Assembly: GCA_026545765.1 (NCBI GenBank)
Contig: CM048840.1
Coordinates: 53,568,580-53,632,579 of the forward strand
Reading direction: 5' to 3'
DNA: 64,000 bases
DNA from: Plantago major
Lineage: Eukaryota; Streptophyta; Magnoliopsida; Lamiales; Plantaginaceae
The position numbers were made by a program, and so were the translations under genes. The notes under the pieces were generated by a model. That model was not told the origin of the DNA and did no database searches. It saw nothing but the letters and a program-made list of their open reading frames with translations. Positions 21,333-33,193 of this stretch are shown one piece after another; the first letter of the stretch is position 1, and every line of letters begins with the position of its first letter.

Positions 21333-24300
21333 ATGGCACCCAAGAAGATGACCACCAAGAACCCTAAGGCCGTATCATCTACTCCTGCTGAAAAGCAAGG
21401 AGGAAAGGAACTTAAGGTGTTGAATAAATACCTTCTGGGAAAGTTCACCCCATCGGACTGGAACCCTAACCACAAAATGAATTAGGGAGCTTTTCTGGTG
21501 AAGAGGTATGTACCAGCAGTTATACCTTCAAGACCAGAAAGGAAACTGATATTGGGGATGCTGAAGAATTCCCATATCTACAAGCTTCTATCTGCTGCAC
21601 CCAGTGGACTATCCACACTGGATGTACTGGAGTTCTACAACAACTTCAAAATCTTCACAAAGGTTGTGAATGATGAAGAAGAGAAATACATGCAGACTGA
21701 AGTCCAAGGAAAAGAAATTGTTCTAGACTGCAAGACTTTCTGCAAGATATTCCGATTGAAAAATCGAGGAACATTTGAAGACATCAACATCAAGGACGCT
21801 TCGATGATTCAAGGCGTCAAAGAGCTATTTGAAGCAATCCAGTTAGAAAATGCAAAGGGTTGCCCAGGAGACTTTGTTCTGAAAGCCATCAGAACTAGTC
21901 ATCTCGTAAACACCGAGTACTTTAGCTCTTATTCTGGTCCATTGCTTTGATGGCAACAAAGGTGGAGTAGACCAGATAAGCATGGAGAGATGGATGATGA
22001 TGCATCTTCTGAACAAGAAGCAAGAAGGGCAGGAAACCCACTTCAATTGGGGGAAGTATGCCTTCAACAAATTCCTTGGACATATTGAGGAATTTGAGCC
22101 CAAAATCATCAATGGCCTTGCTGAGCCAAAGGCCAATATGCACTTTGGTCTCGTAATCATTACATTCGAAACAATGGGGATCACTCGAGAGAAACAAGAA
22201 ATCCTGACTCCCTTTTCAGACACGCCTTTGAAGAAAAGGAGAAACTTGCTGCTGAGAATGCACTCATAAAGGCAGAAGAAGAATAAACTGCACAGCAAGG
22301 TGAGGAGGTCTCTGAGCAAGCTCAAGCTAAACCTCCAGTTGCCAAGAGAAAGAGGACTCAAAGCAAAAGAGCCTCCAAGTCCCTAAGCATACAAGAGGCA
22401 CAACCTTCTGGATACAAGGTCTTAGAAGATGTTGGACGCCCAGAAAGGCAACTCCAGAATGCCCCAAGAATCCTGAATCAGACTGCTCCAGAACTCTCCA
22501 GAGATGATAGAAATATCATAGATGGGTCTGCACCAACACAGAATAGTGATTATGAGGATGATGAAGTACTTGCAAAAGTACTCAAAAGATTCAAGTATGA
22601 GACCCATGGAGGAGCATCAAGCTCAGCTCTTCAGAGAGACAAGAGCCCCTCTGCCCAGCAGGAAGAAGAAGGCCTGGGTGAGGAAGATAGAATGCTGGAA
22701 GATCTTGACATTGCTTCCACATTCACAATGCCAGCACTTAATGCTGCTGAAGAAAATCCTATTTTAACACAGGTTCCTCAACCTTCTGAGAAAGCTCAAC
22801 TCTCAGAAAGGGATCAAACTGAGATGGAGACTCAGAATGATACTGTAGAGGAGAACAACAATGAGCACAGGGAGACTGTGGAATCACCACAAGTCCAAGA
22901 GATCAATGATCAGCCTGACTCTATTCAGGTAACAAAGATGGTTTGTATGTAACTTGTGAACATAGGTATATGTTAACCAGTTATTCATAAGATTTGTTTG
23001 TTACAGGCCAATTTAGAGGCAATCTTTTAGGGGGAAGAAAACTTGTCCACCCCTTTGAATTAAGAAGAGGTTCCTCCAACCTCAGAACATCAAAAAGAGC
23101 CTGTCCCACAGGTAGTAAAGTTATCTCTGAACAAGAAATAACTAACTAAAAATGCTCTTATCTTATGTTCTAATATTCTTAATGTCTCTTCTTAGGCTCC
23201 AACTGAGGAAGTAGTGGTGGTGGAACTAACACCCCAAAACCAAGAGATTCAGAGGTGAAAAGCTCTCCGAGGAAGCATTCTTGAGCCTTCATGAGAAGGT
23301 AAGTAATCGATAATAGTCTCCTTCAAGAATGCTCGGAAAACCCACTACTAAATCTTTTATGTTTGTTCTTACAGCTCGGTCGGAAGAACAATTGGATGGA
23401 GAAAGCAGTTGTGTTATCTCCTCTAAAGGAAACTAAAGCTATGAACAAGCGATTCTGCGAAAAGGTGCGAAACCCTAAGGTTTCTGAGGAAAATGCTACT
23501 GAGCTTCCTAACTTGGAAGTAAGTGAAGCCTCAAAAAGCATATTTCTATCTATCTTTCTCTGATAAACAAGTTTCTGAAACCATAATTGATTTTAATTCT
23601 CAGGTTCAAGCAGAAAGAAAGGTTGATGAGGATCAGACTTCTCCTCACAACAAGGTATTTGTGGTCTCTGAGACCAAACAAGCAGAAGTCCAAGCAGATG
23701 AGCCTAGTGTTTCTACACAGGTATGCTCAGAAAGCTTACTTTTGCACACAGATACTAACACAAGTGGTTTGAACAAAACTAACTTGATCCCTTTCTTTCA
23801 GGCTCAAAGTCTAGTGCCAGTTGATTTACTCAAGGCTTTCCAGAAGCACACTTTAAAGAAACATCTCAAGTGCTTCAGATAATGGCAGAAACTCAGAAAG
23901 GCTGACCTTTCTGAATTAGCCAGAGTAATCAACGTCCCAGAAAAGAGAGCAATCGCCTTCAATCTAGAAGATTATATCCATGCATTGTTCCCAACAGAGT
24001 CCTACTCATTTTCCACTCTGATGCATGAAGACTTCATTCATGAAGTAGCACAAAGACTTATAGCAGATTTCAAGTCTACGGATGCTCAAACCCAAGAGCA
24101 GATGGTTACCCATCCTGCCTTGCCCAGCAAGCTCACTACTTATCCTGCTGAACAAGGAGAAGTTAATGGGAGGATGATTACATTCCCAAATGTGATCAAC
24201 CTGGTTTCAGAAGATGACGAGGAGATGGACGAAAATGATTATCAAGAACCTCCCTCTGATTATCCAAACCAAGAAGCAAAGAACAAGAGTGATGATGATG

Positions 24301-26553
24301 ATGATGATCCCCAACCTGGACAAGGCGGGATTCAGAAAGCTAGCAAAGGAAGTGGAGAAAAGGCTACTCCTTTAAATGCTCAGAAAGCCCCATCATCATC
24401 ACCTCCCAAGTCTCATCAAGATATCCAACAGGCTGAGCACAATGATGCCATAGAAGAAATTTCAGCCGCTGAGTTCAGGATTGAACAACTCAGAAAGGTG
24501 TTGGAAGAAGAAAAGATAATCATCATTGAGTGTCAAGCTCTTGTTGATGAAAAGGAGGCCAAACTCAAAAATCTCAAAGAAGCTAATGCCAAGGAATTGG
24601 CACTCCTAGATGAGCAAGGAAATCTGAAGAATGCCATTGTTGTCACAGCTGCTGAGATAGATGCCATGGATGACAATGATGATGAAGAGCACGATGCTGA
24701 GGCTGCATCAGAAAGACCTTCTACATTCTCTCAGAAGGCCAGCATACTCCAAGGCAAACAAAAGATGTTAGCCAGCTTGCAAACAATCCCAGAGAAGGAT
24801 TATGAGAGTGATGCTGAAGAAAACCGCAACTTGATTACTGCAGAAGAAGATGAGAGACTTATCACTCAGCAAAAGAGAGCCCTACTTGCTCCTCATATCT
24901 TCTCTGCACCAGGTAGTTCAAGAAGTGAAGAGCACCGTGCAAGGAATAGTATCTTTTTGGAACTCAGAGAGACACTAGTTGCCCAAGACACAGAAGTGCT
25001 AAAATCCATCCCAGAAGAGATGAAGCCATTGGCTGCTGCTTTACTCAATAGAGCAACCAGCATAGCTCTCTCTCAGAAAGACCTAGGGTTGGTCAGGGAT
25101 GAGGATTGTAACAATGCTAATGCAGCATTGAATGAAGCCAGCCATGCTGTCCTGCAAGCCAACGCCATCCTAAGGCCGCTTGAAGAGCTCAATGTAAAGG
25201 AGCGAGGGCGGTTAGGCGTAACAAAGAGTCAAGAAGGAACTTCAAGAATTAGTCAGGGTGCACAACAATCTCCAGAAAAACTTTGAATCACTCTCTGAAG
25301 CTTATGCTGTCATGAGTCAGTCATTCATGACTAAGGGGGAAGAGATGCCTCAGAAAGGCAGAGGAAGAAAAAGAAAACAATCAAATCCTCCCTCCTCAAG
25401 TCAACTTGTCATTAAAGACACCACTGGAGACACCCTTGCTGAAGAAGTTGTTCCAGATCAACCATCCAGAAGGCTGAGAAGTATGATAACTAGGGGAGCC
25501 AAGTCCCTTAGAATCTCAGAAGAGAAGAAGACTTCTGAAGAAGAAGAAAAGGAAGAAGGAGAAGTAAGAGGTCAAGAAAGCTGCAAGTCTCCAACTTTGA
25601 ACTTCAATGATGATGAGGATGAATCTGATACAGATGAACATCCACTTCACAAGAAAAGGAGACAAGCAACTACTTCACAACCTCCTCTGGCAGCAAGGCC
25701 TTTGGCAGCCAGAACTCCTTCTGGAAATACCAAGTCATTACAAGGAACATTTACCAAAGACAAATGGCAAGGTGAAGAAAGGGTTAGAGGATCTCCTGAC
25801 AGAAGGCCACCTAACAGAAAAGCAAGAAGGGATTCCCAGTTTGGCAGAGTAAACAGAGAAACTCATCAAGAAAGGCCAACTAATACCCACATTGAGTATA
25901 TGAAGACCAGTAATGAAGAGTCTTCATATAGGTGCATTCTGAACAAGAGAGGGTATTGGATTCTGGAACTACAACATCTACTTGTCAATGTTAAGTTTCC
26001 AACTCCCATCCTCAACCAGATCCTGAAATGGAGAGAAGGCAAGCCAGAATTGCTAAAACCTGAGCACCTTCATGCCTGGCTAAACTTTGAAGTAGAAAAG
26101 AGGAATGAAGCCAGAAAGATGGATCTTTGTTTTGCCTGTCCTTACCCAAAGCCTGATGATGTACACAAGGTAAGAAAACTGGATGGTATCTACAGCAGGA
26201 AGAACAAACTAGGTGTTTCAACCTATGAGTCATTCTATATGACATTGGATTAATACCTAGATGATATACACTATTTGGAAGAAATATACAAGTATTTCAA
26301 CCTATCTCAGCTGCAAGTAGACCATGCCTGGGTCTGGGGAAAGTACTTCTGGGTCAAACATTTTCTGCGGAAGAATCACAAGATTGGCAAGAGTTACCAT
26401 GAAATATGTGACTTATCCAGAAAGACAGAGCTCTCTGTCAGAAGGATTATTTATAACTATGTCCAAGAATGCAGAAAAGTGGATGATTATGTCAACTGAT
26501 CCAGAAAGGATGCTGAAGAACTTGAGGTATCTAAACCCAAGTTGCATTTCTGA
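21333..26553 (+). pseudogene. third ORF of element D (so-called envelope-like), with putative introns
   Basis: Starts ATGGCACCCAAGAAG. Part 1 (21333-21950) has STLDVLEFYNNF and VQGKEIVLDCKTFCKIF, similar in layout to the 'putative plant transposon protein' domain found in the gypsy third ORF at 46940-47783. Part 2 (to 22928) is acidic and Q/E-rich. Then come short exon-like blocks separated by five GT-AG gaps. The long last part (23802-26553) has poly-D/E tracts, a probable coiled coil at about 24470-24660 and a basic KKGRGRKRKQ-like stretch near 25350. It ends in a conserved domain, 25895-26553, with HAWVWGKYFWVKHF, also present in element C. No signal peptide or membrane span is seen, so a viral-type envelope role is not supported. 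Defects: TAG at 21483, frameshifts near 21930 and 25212, and stops near 22286, 23880, 26251 and 26498. Confidence 0.7.
22929..23801 (+). other. five candidate small introns in the third ORF of D
   Basis: Candidates: 22929-23006, 23112-23195, 23299-23374, 23519-23603 and 23721-23801 (78, 84, 76, 85 and 81 bp). Each starts GTAA, GTAG or GTATG, is U-rich, and ends TACAG, TTAG, TCAG or similar; several have CTAAC branch-point-like text. Removing them links blocks with related Q/E/P-rich composition (…VPQ, …STQ before a junction). Splicing itself cannot be shown from DNA. Confidence 0.6.
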
Positions 26554-26906
26554 AGACTAGTAACATTAGAATATTCTCTTGGAGCTTGGATTCTCCTTTG
26601 TTCTAATTTACTTAGTATGTTGTGTTACTTTTTGTAATCTTGCTGATTGTTTATGAATTTCTCTATTTGTAAGAGTTGCATCTTATTCTAGAAGCGTACT
26701 ATCTGAAGATCATACTCTCAGATACATTCTAATAGATGACAACTTATCAGCAAAGATCACTTCTTGTGATTTGGTTGATGTTTACTTTCTGCACTTAATT
26801 CAACTAAAATTGAATATAATTTGAAATGATTAAGTGGTGGATTGTTTTCTCTTCCAGGATTACAAATTTGTAATAGGACTTAAAAGATAGTCATGGATGA
26901 CTGATC

Positions 26907-26920
26907 AAAAAGGGGAAAAT
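26907..26920 (+). other. polypurine tract of element D
   Basis: AAAAAGGGGAAAAT, directly before the 3' LTR start TGTTAGG, is where plus-strand DNA synthesis would be primed. The minus-strand element C has AAAAAGGTGGAAAT at the equivalent place. Confidence 0.88.
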
Positions 26921-26921
26921 T

Positions 26922-28332
26922 TGTTAGGAATATCTGTTAGTATTTTGATCACTCATCACATATTCTTATCTTAGCCAGAAAGGTGATTAAGTACTCTTGG
27001 TTCACTTGAACATTGTAAAAGAGGAAAACACCGAGTATGATTAGTCTAGTAAATCTTGTATTAGGATTATAGGTCTCTGAGTGTAATTTTTATTTCCAAA
27101 AGACCATGAAGATCAATCCTAGCAATGGAGCTTTTCTGAAGATTAGAAGACTAAAGATTGCACAAGATTTATGAAGATATCAAGGTTTAGTCTAACTCAA
27201 GAAAGACTATGTCCTTAATACTTTCTTAAGTGTATTTACTTACTTTTGAAATATGATTCTGGACACATGACATCATGAGTATGGAGCATGCAAGCCATCA
27301 GAAAGGCTCATGTATCCGTTGAAGACTACAGGACAAGAAATAGTACAAGTGCATTAATTGCATCGGTAGAAAAGCTGCTGAAGCACAGTCCTCTCTGAGA
27401 CATGAGACAAGGACTTCTGAGTACTCATTTCAAGATAAGTATGGACTGAATTTGAATTGTGTCTAACAGATATCATTCCAACAACTCTCAAATTCATCTA
27501 TATATATCACACTTAGATCTTTGAGAAATACATACCTTAGAATGTCAGTCTTGCAATCTTACCATCAAGCAAAGTATTCTCTCAAGCACTCTACTACCCT
27601 TTCGAAAGCTTTACATTGCTCAAGAATCACTAGTAGTTCTAAGTTGTCCTGAACCTTAACAAGAGATTGTTATTCGTAAAAGAGTTGAACTATCAGATAC
27701 CCTTTCTGAAGCTCATTCTCCAGAACGGACATCAATTACTTGGGTCAGTAAAGAGCAGACTGCCATCCACTGAAAAAGTGTATTAAGTAGTCTTGTTCTA
27801 TTAGGTTCTCTGAAAACATAACTGAAAAGTTATACGAGAAGCCTCTCTGACAAACCTTATAACCAACACCATCAAGGCGTGGAGTAGAGGAAGTACTTGA
27901 TTTGGGAAACCAAGGAATAACTCCAAGGTTATCTGAGTAGAGGAAGTACTTAGCTCTAGGAGCTGGGGAATAGCTCAGGGGGAACATTTGGTTGAGAACC
28001 ATTTGTTTAGGAATCTTAGAATTGGATTATTGTAAGGTGAACTCAATTATCTGTTCTAGTGGATTCTAGGTCTCAGAAAGACCGAAGTGGATTAGTTGGA
28101 GGATTACACGACCTCCAGATACCACTATATCTGCTGTGTCATTTACCTTTCTGTATTTACATTTCAGCAAAGCACACACACATACTTATTATTTCTGCAC
28201 TTACCTATCTTAAAGTCTTCCGCGCTCTTAATTTAAGTATCAGAAACCCCTGTGTTTCGAGAAACTCGTTTATCGACAAAAGTTTTAAAAGACTATTCAA
28301 CTTCTTTTACTTTGCCGTTATCTGGACCAACA
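26922..28332 (+). repeat. 3' LTR of element D
   Basis: TGTTAGGAATATCTG...GGACCAACA, 1411 bp, matching the 5' LTR apart from scattered substitutions and short indels (for example near 27365, 27525 and 28290). The TATA-like box is at 27498-27508. It is followed by the target duplication GGTAA. Confidence 0.94.
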
Positions 28333-29174
28333 GGTAAGGGGGTTTCTTTGACACTTTTGCTCTTATTTTCGTATTATCGTATATGTATAGTTTTAATGTT
28401 TGATAAACAACTTATGGTTATTATATCAAGATATGGGACTTGGTATAATAATCTATTTGAAAGGATCAAGTATGTGAATACCCAAAACGTATTTTATGGT
28501 GTGTGCGATGTGTGAAACGATTTTGTACAAGTTCATGGATAAATGTTATGTTTGAGCTCTCAGTTGTGACTATGAAATGTTATGTGCCCTTCGGGGAATT
28601 TGTCTGGCTGGAGTACTCCCTTATGTTATGTTACCCCTTTGGTAGGGGATTATGTTTATGTCATGTGAGCCGACCTCTGTGCCACCGGACTTATACTAGT
28701 GGCCATAGGATCATGTCTGATTGAGCCGAAATGTTACGTTTGTTATGCCATGCAACTTTTGTTTATGTGTGATCATACGGTGTGTATATATATCTTCGAA
28801 ACTCTGCTTGATCCGGTAGAAGTGTCAATGAGGCTCACCCTTACACCCGCCTTTCAGATATTTAGTAAGTGAAGTAACACTGGATGGTACAGTAGAGTGG
28901 AACCCGGTAGATGGATGGTGGATCTTGTGAAGACTTTTATTAGTTGTAGCGTACTCTGAGTTTTGTATTGAATATGATGATTTATACCGTTGAGGTGGTT
29001 GTTATGTATTGAGGACTTGTAATACTTTTGTATTTGGGATTTTAGATGCTCTGTTTGTACCACTATGAGATAATTGATGTATTAGAGGATTAAATTGAGG
29101 CTTCATCTTGGCGTGAGCCCATCTCACGATAGACGGCCGGTCGCGCCAAAGTGATTTGGTTTTGGGGCGTGACA
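28333..29174 (+). mobile_element. right part of the LTR split by element D
   Basis: Continues the sequence broken at 10866. It has text such as GTGAGCCGACCTCTGTGCC and ends GGTTTTGGGGCGTGACA at 29174, a common Ty3-type LTR end. No coding frame. Together with 9951-10866 it is probably a solo or truncated LTR. Confidence 0.45.
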
Positions 29175-30100
29175 CCTGATTTGCACAGGTTTCCTTTCCT
29201 AATCAAAGTCGAACTTATCATGCAACTCAAACTCCTTAACTAAATCAATCTGGAGTCCTTTGTTCATTGAAGATCTTGATCAGGTCGAATCACCATGTTC
29301 TTCTCCTAATAATTCTCATATCTTCCATGCTACAAACTCGTCAAGAATCCTTCTTCGAGTAGGATTCCAACTCCTAATCCTTGTCAACATCTTCATGTAT
29401 ATAAGTTTCAAGAGTCCTACTCCAAGATAAACCTATACCTGCTAAACCTGCTACGACTAAACTAAAATCGTGGAAATACATTATAGTGAAGTAATGTAAA
29501 ATCCATAATAAGAAAGTCAAGTGCACATTCAGCTTGTATTGTGACAAAACTTAGCCAAGCTAGTATTGTGAAAATACTTAGCCAGACTGCACTTTCATTA
29601 TCTCCCCTTTTTTCCATTCCTTCACAATACCTAATCTGCAAGCAAGTTAGTAGTAACCAGAACACTCAAACTACACTGAGTATTTACTCCCCCTGAAGAA
29701 GACAACATGAGAAGATAATACACAACTGTCATACTAAAACAAAGTACAAACATAGTTAGAGTGTTTAGACAATACATAACAGTATAGTCCAAAGTTAATC
29801 TGAGCAGGTAATAACAAAGTAGGTAATAGTAGGTTCTTCTTCTCCCCCTTATTGTGAGGAAAGCAAAACCTCAACAACCTCCTTCAGGTTTCTAAGAAGT
29901 CAATCTTGTTTTAATCCATCAATCTTGAAGTCCTGTAAACATATATTAACTGGACATACAAACTAACATCGTGGATCTATATTAGGAAGTGAATAAAGGC
30001 AAAATACATAAAAGAGTCATAGATGACTGAAGTGCATTAACACAGTGTTGTCCTATGGTATTGTGCCAATATCAAGAGACAACACCTGCACTTTCACCCA
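29175..30100 (-). mobile_element. 3' end of another copia-type element, decayed
   Basis: On the minus strand, GGAAAAAAGGGGAGA (29601-29615) is a good polypurine tract, followed by a possible LTR (about 29599 down to 29175). Upstream of it (higher coordinates) are runs such as AAGGGGGAGAAGAAG near 29845, typical of the tail of large copia elements. No coding domain remains. The family differs from C and D. Confidence 0.45.
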
Positions 30101-31260
30101 CCACTGCAAAGCTTATTAAAAGTACTAAAACATTGTAGAAGACCACTTTTCCATATAACGAAGTGTCGAAGGTCAAAATAGCCCGGAATCGAAAGGCGTA
30201 TTAAGGAGCTACAGATCGAGGTACTACGGCCACATACAATGGCCTTTTGCACGTTTGTGGTCGCAGTTGAGCTGTTGGTCTAGAACTTTCTATCATCCCA
30301 TGTTCATATCTTCTGGCCCGCGACCCACCACCTCCTTTGGACTGCTATGCACGAAATTTTCAGGATTTCTACATTATATAAGCAATGCCTAGGTCACTCA
30401 AAATCATAACCCTACTTTTGTTGAGGTGAAGGAATCACCTCCTGAAACCCTAATATATATAACCCTGTCTGTCATAATCATTGAAGAACGAAGAACGCAG
30501 CCATCGTCAACAATCATTCTCTTTCTTTTACTTGTGTTCTTATATTGCTATGATGTTTACTACTGCTATGAGTAGTTAAAACTTTTCGTAAAGGTGGACT
30601 GCCAAACTCTATTGTGCTACTCATTGTATTCATATATATTTGATGAATTAGTTTTAGATATAAACCGTGGTTGTCCTATATTCTCATATTTTCTTGATAT
30701 GTTATGATTTATCGTGTGACAAGGTGACCATTGGTGTAACGCGGGGTATCTTAACTAACTACGACTTGGTGTATAGATACGTATTCTGACGGCCAAGTAG
30801 ATGGGCAATAATTACGTTGTGTGAAACTAAATACCCGTGAGTAACATAATACGAGGGAGGTTGGGATCCTTCACATTGTCAACCATATGTTTAAAACCTT
30901 TAGTCTTTTTACGCTTTTACTATTATATATGACTTGATTACATTTTGCATGTTTACACATCTTTAATTCAATTTGTCTCAAAACAACCCCAAGTTTCATC
31001 GTTTACAATTACGTTCTTTAGAACTATAAGTACCAACTTTGTGTCATTATTCCCAAGTGCCCATGCTAGGTATCTGAAGAGAACAACACTCCGAGTCAAC
31101 TTTCTACTATACTAACTGTTTTCGTGGATTTTTTAGGTTTCCGATTATATAAATAACGAATCTTTGTGTGTGATTGGTGAAGCGTTTCACTTCAACGACA
31201 TTCGTCTAGCCAAACACCCGTCAACAAACAAAGGTGATATATATCTATAGGAACAAGAAA
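30101..31260 (+). mobile_element. gypsy LTR remnant, plus orientation
   Basis: Contains a TATA-like CTAATATATATAACCC near 30450, a leader, then CTATGAGTAGTTAAAACTTT at 30567-30586 followed by GTAAAGGTGGACTGCC. The same order (ATGAGTAGCTAA...GTAAAGGTGAACCGCC) is on the minus strand of LTR E at 58725-58770. ACTAACTACGACTTGGT near 30755 is shared with 7740. Borders are uncertain. Confidence 0.45.
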
Positions 31261-31476
31261 GCAATGAAAATAGCAACGACATGAAGAAATAAAAGCATAA
31301 GAGGAAAACCGAGACAAAAGTTCCATAGCCATCATCGAAGGATGACTAGAAACTTGGGGGGGGGGGGGGGACTTATGATACTGCGTACATGGTTCGCCTC
31401 AGTATCGAGCGTACCCACACCGTTCATGTTCCCTCTATAGCAGCTCAGCTACCTGGTTATCCTCGCAGTGAACATC

Positions 31477-31851
31477 CTAAGGTCCATTCCCAATAGCACT
31501 GAAGATAGCAGAATTGCCCCTTGACACGAAATGCCTCATTGCTCCAAGTTTCTTTCCCTTCAAGGATGTTGCGGCCCACGCTTGAAATGGCTCGGTACTT
31601 TTTGTTTGGTTGTGCATAATTAGGAGGACTTGTGCATTCGTGAGTTTGCCCGATGAATCAACATGTTCCCTCGTCTAGTTTTTTATGCGCAGTGAGTTCA
31701 TCAAAGTTGGCCATTGTCTCGCGTAATGCCCAATAAGAGACCTACCGACCGGTACCTTTGTAGCCTTCCTTGAGGATTCGCCTTCCTCATTGAATATGGG
31801 CAAGAACTCCTCACGAGTGGAAGTTGAAGTCAATTTTCTGAAGAAAACCAT
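31477..31851 (-). pseudogene. decayed reading frame, family not recognised
   Basis: A single frame starting MVFFRKLTSTSTREEFLP runs 124 codons with one internal TAG (after about 55 residues). The amino-acid make-up looks like real protein (GRSLIGHYARQWPT, FQAWAATSLKGKKLG). I do not recognise it. It lies among LTR debris, so it is probably part of a transposon ORF. A host-gene fragment cannot be excluded. Confidence 0.35.
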
Positions 31852-32179
31852 TCTTGCTTTCCTATAAATAATATGAGAGAGTTAAAAAGATTGAAAATGA
31901 CAACAACGAATAAAGAGAAGAAACAGTTTTCGTATGAAGTTAACAACACACCACAGTCATAGGAAAACAATGTTTCCCGTCAATTCAGATGTTGGATCGA
32001 CATGAAGATTTGACAGCAATTTGCCAACACATGTATCTAAAGTGTGTACGGTGGAGACCGGATTCTAAGTACCTGAACCTATCCAAAAGCACCGTCAAAG
32101 GCAGTTTCTGTTCTGGGAAGAAAGAATAAAAGAGGAGACAAAAAGAAAACGATAAAAAGGAAAGAAAAGGAATATAGTA

Positions 32180-32442
32180 CTCCCTCCGTCCCAAAGAATT
32201 AGTCTCATTACTTTCCGGCGCTATTTTTAAGAAAGTCAATTGTTTATTGTTTGTTGTTGGGGAGAGAAATGATAAAGAATGTAAAAGGTATGAGAGATAA
32301 GATATATAATGATAAAGAATGGAAAAATTAAGAGAGATAGTTGAGTTAGTGGTTGTACTTTTTTTGTTATTTTTTGAATGGGACTAGTTTCGTAGAACGT
32401 ACATAAAATGAATATTTACATTATTGTTTGTGACAGATGGAG
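32180..32442. mobile_element. Stowaway-type MITE with TA duplication
   Basis: CTCCCTCCGTCCCAAAGAAT on the left pairs with ...TGACAGATGGAG on the right, with TA on each side (32178-32179, 32443-32444). 263 bp, no coding frame; AATGATAAAGAATG is repeated inside (about 32268 and 32308). It is a different family from the copies at 6434 and 16793. Confidence 0.75.
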
Positions 32443-32444
32443 TA

Positions 32445-33193
32445 ATAAATAAGTAAGTATAAAAAGGGGATGAAATCCCTGATCATCATCACTCTCAACA
32501 TTTCCTTCTCCCTCAAATCGAGCCACCATTCTTTCTCCCAGGACGCCACCGCTCCCCGCCCCATCTCACATCAATCAGCTCCCCCAAGCACCGCCTCGTA
32601 TTTGTTGTTGTCGGGTTGTTAAAAATACACACAAAAATCAGATCAGGGAAGGTCCTTACCGAATTCTGATAGAAATCGGTAAATCTTTGCTTCTTCCTCA
32701 CTACTGCTTGACCCCTCTTTCTTGCTCAATCTTTATCACTCCAACAAGTTGCTAGCTCTCTCAAACTAATGGAAGAATGGAAAGAGTAAAAGAGTGTGAA
32801 TGGTGGTGATGATGGTTTAGAAACAGGCTGCCTCTTGCTACTACTTATAATACAACACTCACACACTAAAGATCAAACGTAAGGAGCAAAACGGGCTAGC
32901 TGCTAGCAGAAGAATTTGACTGCTATGTTTGACATGAAGGAGCAAAAGAAAAGAAAAGGGAAGCAATTGTCCACACTAGTACACTACATGTAGCTGGCAG
33001 ACTTAGTATTGAGATCATTTGCAAGTTGCTTATAAAGTCAACTCCTCAGCTCAAGTGATGACACAATGTCTTTGACCCCGAACAATTTTTTGCACATACA
33101 AAATTTGTGTAAGCAAAATTTATGGTGTCGTGACTCATTCACTTCATTTTATGTCTAAACGATGTTATTCGTGAACCGTCATGAGGGGCAATT
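32445..33193. other. stretch with no recognisable gene
   Basis: A C-rich part (32500-32600) could be an old 5' leader or exon, but no frame or splice pattern holds up. The end, GAGGGGCAATTT (33184-33194), looks like a polypurine tract joined to the LTR that follows. Confidence 0.3.

Larger units (their letters stand above)
10867..28332 (+). mobile_element. copia element D (SIRE-like), complete ends
   Basis: This is a complete-ended LTR retrotransposon of 17.5 kb. It starts TGTTAGG, ends CCAACA, and is flanked by the 5-bp duplication GGTAA (10862-10866 and 28333-28337). Order: 5' LTR, PBS for initiator tRNA-Met, gag with CCHC knuckle, protease, integrase, reverse transcriptase, RNase H, a long third ORF, polypurine tract, 3' LTR. 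Integrase before reverse transcriptase makes it Ty1/copia; great length and a third ORF after pol fit the SIRE/Maximus lineage. It has taken at least two insertions of its own (11908-12946 and about 16105-17238). Many stops and frameshifts make it non-functional now, although the two LTRs differ only at scattered sites and small indels. Confidence 0.93.

Noticed and set aside
21333..26553. Viral envelope glycoprotein in element D
   Set aside because: No signal peptide, membrane span or cysteine pattern is visible; the long acidic, coiled-coil and basic regions suggest an intracellular protein.
32500..32710. First exon of a second host gene
   Set aside because: C-rich leader-like text is present, but no frame continues over a credible splice junction on either strand.
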